Of a stretch of 5,241 nt of DNA, positions 1-5,241 are shown piece after piece. Source of the stretch: Candidatus Bipolaricaulota bacterium. GTDB lineage: Bacteria > Bipolaricaulota > Bipolaricaulia > Bipolaricaulales > Bipolaricaulaceae. Position 1 is the stretch's first letter. Each line of letters begins with the position of its first letter. The stretch is taken from assembly GCA_014360945.1 (NCBI GenBank), contig JACIWM010000075.1, positions 1 through 5,241 on the forward strand, written 5' to 3'. The notes beneath the pieces are model-generated. The model searched no databases and had not been told where the DNA came from. It was given only the letters and a program-made list of their open reading frames with translations. The translations under genes were made by a program, and so were the position numbers.

Positions 1-72
1 GAAGATGTTGTGAAGGCAGCTGGCACTAAATATTCAGCCTGCCCAATATTCAAAGCAATGGGAGGATCCTAA
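1..72 (+). CDS. C-terminal end of an upstream gene, probably another glutamate synthase subunit (partial)
   Basis: Only the last 23 codons and the TAA stop are present, so the gene begins before the window. The visible tail includes AAGTKYSACPIF and ends in KAMGGS. The frame is supported by its position: its stop (70-72) touches the TTG start of gltB, and its last codons contain the gltB ribosome binding site, so the two genes are translationally adjacent in one operon. In archaea the three large-subunit domains of bacterial glutamate synthase (glutamine amidotransferase, FMN/iron-sulfur and GXGXG) are usually encoded by separate neighbouring genes. I therefore infer that this is the amidotransferase or GXGXG subunit. 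The tail is too short to decide which, and no catalytic residue is visible. Confidence 0.75.
   Translation, partial: EDVVKAAGTKYSACPIFKAMGGS
60..66 (+). promoter_or_regulatory. Ribosome binding site that fixes the TTG start of gltB
   Basis: GGGAGGA lies six bases before the TTG at 73, which is ideal spacing for an archaeal Shine-Dalgarno site. It sits inside the last codons of the upstream gene. No ATG or GTG in the frame is close to a comparable site, and the residues just after the TTG (PFKVERK, followed by a cysteine-rich ferredoxin region) look like a genuine N-terminus. Confidence 0.85.
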
Positions 73-1575
73 TTGCCCTTCAAAGTTGAAAGGAAAGCTG
101 AAATATGTAAAAGAAACTTCAACAGACCAGGTTGTTGCTGGTACCTCTGCGACAACCGAGACGAAGAACAATGCAAAGGCTGCTTCTCATGTTATAACAA
201 TTGTCCACACGAAGTCTATGAGGTAATAAACGGAGAACCACAACCCATAAGACACGAAAATTGCGTAGGATGCCGTATATGCGAAGAAATGTGCCCCAAT
301 AATGCTATAGAAGTAAATGCTGTCGCAGAGGATAGGAGAAATGTATGGTCACTAACAGATCTCACCGAAATACAGCGAAAATCAGAGGAGGGCACTTACA
401 AGGTTAGAGGATGCGGCGCACTACGCAGAATACCAACATTTGACGACCTGGTCCTAGTACCAGCACAAGTTTCAAGACCACCCATAGACAAATACCGGGA
501 ACCATGTAACACAAAAGTCATACTAGGAGACAGATATGCGGAAAAACCCCTAGAACTCGACACCCCAATAATGATAGCCGCAATGTCATTCGGGGCCATC
601 AGCAAAGAAGCCAAAATAGCATTGGCCATGGGGGCCACACTCGCCGGGACAGCCACCAACACAGGCGAAGGCGGCATGCTACCAGAAGAGAGAAAATACG
701 CCTCAAAACTCATCGCACAATATGCATCTGGTAGATTTGGAGTATCAGCAGCATACCTAAACAATTCAGATGCCATTGAAATCAAAATAGGCCAAGGTGC
801 GAAAGCTGGTATGGGCGGACACCTACTAGGAGAGAAGGTTACAGGGGAAGTCTCAAGGATAAGGATGATACCAGAAGGTACAGATGCTCTAAGCCCCGCA
901 AGACACATGGACATAGTTGGCCCAGAAGATCTTAGCATGAAAATATCACAACTTAGGGAAATAACAGATTGGAGAGTGCCTATAATGGTCAAGTTTACTT
1001 CTGGGCGAGTAAGGGATGATGTTAAAATAGCTGCGAAGGCAGGGGCTGACATTGTTGTCGTTGATGGCATGCAGGGAGGTACAGGCGCCGGACCAGATGT
1101 GGTAACAGAACATGCAGGCATACCCACCATAGCAGCAATAGTAGAAGCTGATGAAGCTCTTAAGGAGGTTAACCTCCGCGAAGAGGTCAGTCTCGTGGCG
1201 GCTGGTGGAATAAGGAGCGGTGCAGATGTTGCAAAGGCCATAGCCCTAGGTGCAGATGCAGTATATATTGGGACAGCAGCTCTCGTGGCCATTGGATGCC
1301 GGGTCTGTCAAATGTGTTACGCTGGAACTTGTCGTAAAGGTATCGCAACCCAAGACCCGCTATTTAGGAAAAGATTGGATTATGTTGAAGGCGGAAAACG
1401 GGTTGCAAGATACATCGAGGCCATGACAGAAGAACTTTCCATGTTAACGCAGCAGGCAGGGAACACTGACGTAAGCAAACTTGAAAAAGACGACCTTAGG
1501 GCGCTTAACCTTGAAGCTTCTGCCCTCACTGGTGTTAAAATGGCAGGGATGGAAGCACCACTCTATTCCCCATAA
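73..1575 (+). CDS. gltB: Archaeal-type glutamate synthase, FMN/iron-sulfur subunit with N-terminal ferredoxin domain
   Basis: This cytoplasmic enzyme subunit makes glutamate from 2-oxoglutarate and ammonia released from glutamine by a partner subunit. The 500-residue protein starts with a two-cluster ferredoxin domain: CxxCxxCxxxCP motifs at residues 34-45 (C34, C37, C40, C44) and 64-75 (C64, C67, C70, C74). Four more cysteines (C12, C21, C22, C26) lie before it. From about residue 130 comes the FMN-binding glutamate synthase barrel, with AMSFGAIS (171-177), TNTGEGG (195-201), SGRFGVS (219-225), KIGQGAKAGMGGHL (238-251), DGMQGGTGAGP (331-341) and AAGGIRSG (376-383). The C-x5-C-x4-C motif that binds the 3Fe-4S cluster in bacterial GltB is kept as C409, C415 and C420, with an extra C412, followed by GIATQDP. 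There is no amidotransferase or GXGXG domain, so those must come from separate genes; the gene just upstream is a candidate for one. No NAD(P)H-binding subunit is visible. The built-in ferredoxin domain suggests reduced ferredoxin or another iron-sulfur donor, which is inference. Confidence 0.95.
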   Translation: MPFKVERKAEICKRNFNRPGCCWYLCDNRDEEQCKGCFSCYNNCPHEVYEVINGEPQPIRHENCVGCRICEEMCPNNAIEVNAVAEDRRNVWSLTDLTEIQRKSEEGTYKVRGCGALRRIPTFDDLVLVPAQVSRPPIDKYREPCNTKVILGDRYAEKPLELDTPIMIAAMSFGAISKEAKIALAMGATLAGTATNTGEGGMLPEERKYASKLIAQYASGRFGVSAAYLNNSDAIEIKIGQGAKAGMGGHLLGEKVTGEVSRIRMIPEGTDALSPARHMDIVGPEDLSMKISQLREITDWRVPIMVKFTSGRVRDDVKIAAKAGADIVVVDGMQGGTGAGPDVVTEHAGIPTIAAIVEADEALKEVNLREEVSLVAAGGIRSGADVAKAIALGADAVYIGTAALVAIGCRVCQMCYAGTCRKGIATQDPLFRKRLDYVEGGKRVARYIEAMTEELSMLTQQAGNTDVSKLEKDDLRALNLEASALTGVKMAGMEAPLYSP

Positions 1576-1576
1576 A

Positions 1577-1583
1577 TTTTTTT
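1577..1583 (+). terminator. T-tract terminator after gltB
   Basis: A run of seven T lies one base after the gltB stop codon. Archaeal RNA polymerase terminates at such T-runs without needing a hairpin, and none is seen here. The position directly after the stop, with a new promoter-like region following, supports the end of the gltB unit here. Read-through into the MFS gene cannot be excluded. Confidence 0.6.
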
Positions 1584-1589
1584 ACATAC

Positions 1590-1635
1590 TATATATTTAA
1601 ATGGATGATAATCTATTATTATCCAAGTTATAAAA
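1590..1635 (+). promoter_or_regulatory. Candidate promoter region of the MFS gene with two TATA-like boxes
   Basis: Two AT-rich elements resemble archaeal TATA boxes. TATATATTTAAA at 1590-1601 would place transcription start about 1615-1625, giving a leader of about 50-60 bases. TTATAAAA at 1628-1635 would place the start near 1653-1660, almost at the ribosome binding site. A 22-bp palindrome (1603-1624) lies between them, so it would overlap the start site of the first or the BRE (TFB-binding) position of the second. The sequence alone does not show which box is used. Confidence 0.5.
1603..1624. promoter_or_regulatory. 22-bp near-perfect palindrome, candidate operator of the MFS gene
   Basis: The left arm GGATGATAAT (1603-1612) and right arm ATTATTATCC (1615-1624) are reverse complements at nine of ten positions, around a 2-bp centre (CT). 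The single mismatch would be a G-U pair in RNA. A symmetric site of this size beside the TATA-like boxes of an efflux-type transporter fits a dimeric winged-helix repressor (for example of the MarR, TetR or PadR type); that is inference, and no regulator gene is in the window. The site could also fold as an AT-rich hairpin in the leader RNA, but the tight centre favours a protein-binding DNA site. Confidence 0.55.
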
Positions 1636-1656
1636 ACATAAATAATTGTTCTAATT

Positions 1657-1664
1657 GGGGAGTG
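1657..1664 (+). promoter_or_regulatory. Ribosome binding site of the MFS gene
   Basis: GGGGAGTG precedes the ATG at 1674. The gap is nine to eleven bases depending on which bases pair, slightly longer than at the other genes in the window. The in-frame ATG at 1674 is the first plausible start after it. Confidence 0.6.
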
Positions 1665-1673
1665 TGAAGTCCT

Positions 1674-3032
1674 ATGGAAAGATCCCTGAAACTTTATGTT
1701 TTATTAGCCGCCACCCTTTCATCTTTCTTAACACCATTTATGGGCTCTTCTATTAATTTGGCCTTGCCAGTTATTGGCAGGGAATTCCAGATAGATGCCA
1801 TATTACAAACTTGGATCCCTACAGCCTATCTTCTAGCCGCTGCAATGTTCGCAGTACCTTTCGGAAGACTATCTGAAATTAAAGGGATGAAAAAAATATT
1901 CGTCTATGGGAATATCATATTCTTTATATCATCCCTACTTTCCGCGTTATCTCCAAATGCCATATACCTCATAATATTCAGACTGTTACAAGGTATAGGC
2001 TCTGCAATGATGTTTGTAACAGGCCTCGCAATCCTCACAAGGGTTTATCCTCCAATGGAAAGGGGTAAAGTTATCGGTATCAACACCGCCGCAGTATACG
2101 TTGGCCTATCCCTCGGGCCGGTGCTTGGAGGCGCCTTAACACACTATATCGGGTGGAGGAGCATATTCCTTGTAACATTACCTATAACACTCCTTGTAAT
2201 CCTTATAATATCAAGGGTCAAGGAAGATTGGGCCGATGCGAAGGGTGAAAGGTTCGACCTTGGAGGTTCGATATCCTATAGCACATTCCTCTTCCTGTTA
2301 ATATATGGATTTTCCATATTACCAGATAAGACAGCTTACATGTTACTCATAGGGAGTATCCTAATAGCATCATTATTTGTCTGGATAGAATTGAACAATT
2401 CAAGCCCCGTCTTTAACCTGAGACTATTCAAAAACTTCACCTTCACCTTTTCAAGCCTAGCCGCACTCATCAACTATAGCGCAACCTTCGGTGTTTCACT
2501 ACTACTAAGCTACTACCTTCAATATATCAAAGGCCTAACACCCAATATAACAGGTTTCATCCTGGTAACCCAACCAGTTCTAATGGCCCTAGTAGCACCC
2601 TTAGCTGGAAGAGCATCCGACAAATTCGACCCACAGAAACTCGCAGGCTTGGGAATGGCTGTAATATCCACTGCACTTTTTACTTTAACCTTCATTAACG
2701 CTTCCACGCCCGTGAGTATGATATTTATTTCACTTATAATTCTCGGCGTCGGATTTGGATTATTCTCTTCCCCTAACACCAATGCTATCATGAGTTCAGT
2801 GGAGAAAAAATATTTTGGTATAGCCTCTGCCACAGTCAGCACCATGAGACTTATCGGCCAAAGCTTCAGTATAGGTATCGTAACGCTCATATTTGCCGTC
2901 ATCCTTGGAAGAGTTAGAATAATACCCGCGAACTACCATTTACTCTTGAAGAGTACCCATGTCTCTTTTTCAATATTCGCGATATTATGTTTCATAGGCA
3001 TATTCGCTGCCATAGCCCGACGCAAAGAATAA
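1674..3032 (+). CDS. DHA2-type (14-helix) MFS transporter, probable drug or metabolite exporter
   Basis: This is a 452-residue integral membrane protein of the major facilitator superfamily. I count about 14 hydrophobic segments, the arrangement of the DHA2 (EmrB/QacA-like) proton antiporters; the first spans about residues 8-28 and the last about 427-447. Motif A is GRLSEIKGMKK (64-74) in the loop between helices 2 and 3. Motif B is around R103 in FRLLQGIGSA. Motif C, the antiporter motif, is GLSLGPVLGGAL (144-155) in helix 5. A second motif-A-like loop, GRASDKFD (312-319), marks the second half, and SSPNTNAIM (365-373) is a conserved-looking late helix. By family knowledge it would export a small compound in exchange for protons; the substrate cannot be read from sequence. 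The acidic residue usually seen in helix 1 of EmrB/QacA (LDxT...ALP) is absent: the segment here is FMGSSINLALP, with M23 at that place. The gene follows gltB by 98 bp and appears to have its own promoter and possible operator. Confidence 0.93.
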   Translation: MERSLKLYVLLAATLSSFLTPFMGSSINLALPVIGREFQIDAILQTWIPTAYLLAAAMFAVPFGRLSEIKGMKKIFVYGNIIFFISSLLSALSPNAIYLIIFRLLQGIGSAMMFVTGLAILTRVYPPMERGKVIGINTAAVYVGLSLGPVLGGALTHYIGWRSIFLVTLPITLLVILIISRVKEDWADAKGERFDLGGSISYSTFLFLLIYGFSILPDKTAYMLLIGSILIASLFVWIELNNSSPVFNLRLFKNFTFTFSSLAALINYSATFGVSLLLSYYLQYIKGLTPNITGFILVTQPVLMALVAPLAGRASDKFDPQKLAGLGMAVISTALFTLTFINASTPVSMIFISLIILGVGFGLFSSPNTNAIMSSVEKKYFGIASATVSTMRLIGQSFSIGIVTLIFAVILGRVRIIPANYHLLLKSTHVSFSIFAILCFIGIFAAIARRKE

Positions 3033-3076
3033 CGTTGTTATTGTAGAGGCCCCAAAAATATGATGACGAAACAATA

Positions 3077-3094
3077 ATGTCACATCATTGACAT
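3077..3094. repeat. Spaced inverted repeat, 6-bp arms
   Basis: ATGTCA (3077-3082) and TGACAT (3089-3094) are perfect reverse complements separated by CATCAT. The element lies 45 bases after the MFS stop and is followed on the plus strand by an A7 run, so it is not a forward intrinsic terminator. It could be a protein-binding site or a weak RNA stem. A 6-bp arm can arise by chance, so its significance is uncertain. Confidence 0.4.
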
Positions 3095-3118
3095 CAATAA
3101 AAAAAGATGAATGAACAT
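3080..3118 (-). CDS. Possible 12-residue peptide frame with a strong ribosome binding site (tentative)
   Basis: On the minus strand GGAGGT (3129-3124) stands five bases before ATG (3118-3116). The frame reads MFIHLFLLMSMM and stops at TGA (3082-3080). A TATA-like element, TTTTATAAT, lies on the same strand at about 3190-3182; start about 25 bases downstream would give a leader of about 40 bases. The site and spacing are as good as those of the real genes here. The peptide is hydrophobic and very short, and may be a leader peptide, a remnant of a lost gene's 5' end, or chance. I assign no function. Confidence 0.25.
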   Translation of the reverse strand: MFIHLFLLMSMM

Positions 3119-3215
3119 GGGATACCTCCGGTGATGAGAACATAAAGTTCGAAACAGAGGGTGGACTTCGTTTCATTGCGGATTATAAAATGAGCTATTT
3201 ACTGGATGAACATCC

Positions 3216-3244
3216 AAAAAAATGGGGGGGTCGAAAAATAAAAA
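3216..3244 (-). terminator. Terminator of the acs-acetate transporter operon
   Basis: Starting 12 bases after the transporter stop, the minus strand carries three T-runs: T5 (3244-3240), T5 (3238-3234) and, after a C7 run, T7 (3222-3216). Repeated T-tracts directly downstream of a stop codon are the usual archaeal termination signal. The C7/G7 homopolymer between them is unusual in this sequence. Confidence 0.7.
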
Positions 3245-3256
3245 TGTTGTGGGACT

Positions 3257-3850
3257 CTAGAGTGGTACGATGTCCCTTCCATAGACTTCGTTTATAACTT
3301 CACCCAGTCCCACGTAGATTGCGCTCGCACCTGTGAATATGCCCTCATATCCTGCTATCATTGTTATGAGCTTAGATCCTGTTAGTTCACCGATGGTAAG
3401 TAAGAAGAATAGTATCGCTAGGCTTATGAATATCACTTGAAGGCCCCTGTTTAACCTTAAAGTTGCTATAAACATCACTAGGGTGAATAGTCCCCACATG
3501 AATAGGTATGCTGCCATTGATGCTGGATCAGCAGCCTGAACTGGTGTGCCCATAACTTTGAGGATGGTTAGCTGGGGCACCATTAATAGGAATACTAGTG
3601 ACCACCAGAATAGTCCATAGGATCCGAAGGCGAGCGTCGCGAAGGTGTTACCCTTCTTATATTCCATTGCACATGCCAATATCTGGGCTATCCCACCATA
3701 GGCGAATCCCATGGCGAGTATCATGCTCGTTATGGGTATTAACCCAGCGTTATGCACATTTAATAGGACTGTGGTCATCCCAAAGCCCAGCAGTCCTAGT
3801 GGAGCCGGGTTTGCTGTTTTATCAACTATACTCACGGTTTCTTGTCCCAT
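3257..3850 (-). CDS. satP: Acetate transporter, AceTr (GPR1/FUN34/YaaH, SatP/AceP) family
   Basis: This 197-residue membrane protein has about six helices and the normal length for the family (E. coli SatP is about 188 residues). The family signature NPAPLGL is at residues 14-20, followed by GFGMTTVLLNVHN (22-34), YGGIAQ (51-56), EYKKGNTF (63-70) and the terminal GEVINEVYGRDIVPL (183-197), each nearly identical in pattern to bacterial SatP as I remember it. Family members take up acetate (some also succinate) with protons, and a homologue, AceP, has been proposed as the acetate permease of Methanosarcina. The gene begins 14 bp after the acs stop in the same direction, so the two are almost certainly co-transcribed, and the expected substrate is acetate. 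The start is supported by GGTGA at 3862-3858, seven bases before the ATG. T-run terminators follow the stop. Direction of transport is inferred as uptake. Confidence 0.95.
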   Translation of the reverse strand: MGQETVSIVDKTANPAPLGLLGFGMTTVLLNVHNAGLIPITSMILAMGFAYGGIAQILACAMEYKKGNTFATLAFGSYGLFWWSLVFLLMVPQLTILKVMGTPVQAADPASMAAYLFMWGLFTLVMFIATLRLNRGLQVIFISLAILFFLLTIGELTGSKLITMIAGYEGIFTGASAIYVGLGEVINEVYGRDIVPL

Positions 3851-3857
3851 ATTCTCT

Positions 3858-3862
3858 TCACC
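3858..3862 (-). promoter_or_regulatory. Ribosome binding site of the acetate transporter gene
   Basis: GGTGA on the minus strand lies seven bases before the ATG (3850-3848), in the short gap after the acs stop codon (3867-3865). It confirms the transporter start and a tightly packed operon. Confidence 0.8.
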
Positions 3863-3864
3863 TT

Positions 3865-5241
<1,377 letters not shown>

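Larger units (their letters stand above)
3033..3256. other. Convergent intergenic region between the MFS gene and the acetate operon
   Basis: This 224-bp spacer separates two converging transcription units. It contains a spaced palindrome at 3077-3094, a short minus-strand frame with a good ribosome binding site at 3080-3118, a smaller palindrome at 3203-3216 (TGGATG, AA, CATCCA), a G7 run at 3224-3230, and A-runs that act as T-runs on the minus strand. A weak 6-bp stem (AATAAC, GTT, GTTATT) overlaps the MFS stop. No T-run suitable for ending forward transcription is present. A plus-strand open frame from 3115 to 3296 lacks an upstream start codon and is not called as a gene. Confidence 0.7.

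Noticed and set aside
396..1292. 298-codon open frame on the minus strand inside gltB
   Set aside because: It lies wholly within a gene with clear family motifs, is low-complexity in composition (rich in A, S, P, M) and has no recognisable domain. It is an antisense shadow.
2519..2902. Minus-strand frame of 127 codons inside the MFS gene
   Set aside because: It is antisense to conserved transporter helices and has no domain of its own.
3060..3137. C/D-box RNA suggested by ATGATGA (3060-3066) and GTGATGA (3131-3137)
   Set aside because: Both match the C-box consensus, but no CTGA D box lies at a suitable distance and the 72-base gap between them does not fit the compact archaeal C/D layout.
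3145..3175. tRNA-like T-arm (GTTCGAA) and possible attachment site
   Set aside because: No acceptor stem, anticodon arm or CCA-type end surrounds it, and no integrase or mobile gene is nearby.
2985..3176. Minus-strand 63-codon frame spanning the MFS 3' end and spacer
   Set aside because: It has no ribosome binding site before its ATG, and the nearby TATA-like box would start transcription downstream of that ATG. About a quarter of it is antisense to the MFS C-terminus.

Overview
This window most likely comes from a methanogenic archaeon of the Methanobacteriales, probably Methanothermobacter or a close relative. The evidence is an archaeal-type split glutamate synthase whose FMN subunit carries its own ferredoxin domain, TATA-like promoters, T-run terminators without strong hairpins, strong GGAGG/GGTGA ribosome binding sites, a TTG start and heavy use of ATA and AGG codons. 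The visible acetyl-CoA synthetase also matches, at a constant offset of 176 residues, the four acetate-pocket positions I remember for the Methanothermobacter thermautotrophicus enzyme (Ile312, Thr313, Val388, Trp416). The genus is an inference; no 16S or other marker is present.

Layout, left to right. Bases 1-72 are the 3' end of a forward gene. Its stop codon abuts the TTG start of gltB (73-1575), the FMN and iron-sulfur subunit of glutamate synthase. A T7 tract follows, then an AT-rich promoter region with a near-perfect 22-bp palindrome (1603-1624), and then a 14-helix DHA2-type MFS exporter (1674-3032). A 224-bp spacer between convergent genes (3033-3256) holds a second palindrome, a short minus-strand reading frame with a good ribosome binding site, and the T-run terminators of the reverse operon. 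On the minus strand, acs (3865 to beyond 5241, N-terminus outside the window) is followed after 14 bp by a SatP/AceP-type acetate transporter gene (3257-3850).

How the genes fit together. The reverse pair is an acetate-assimilation unit: the transporter brings acetate in and Acs converts it to acetyl-CoA at the cost of ATP, giving a CO2/H2-grown methanogen a carbon source for biosynthesis. The forward gltB unit assimilates nitrogen by transferring glutamine-derived ammonia to 2-oxoglutarate. The MFS gene appears to be a separate transcription unit, possibly under its own repressor. No mobile element, CRISPR array, tRNA or rRNA was found. The core genes are ordinary for such an organism; the least explained parts are the two intergenic regions.
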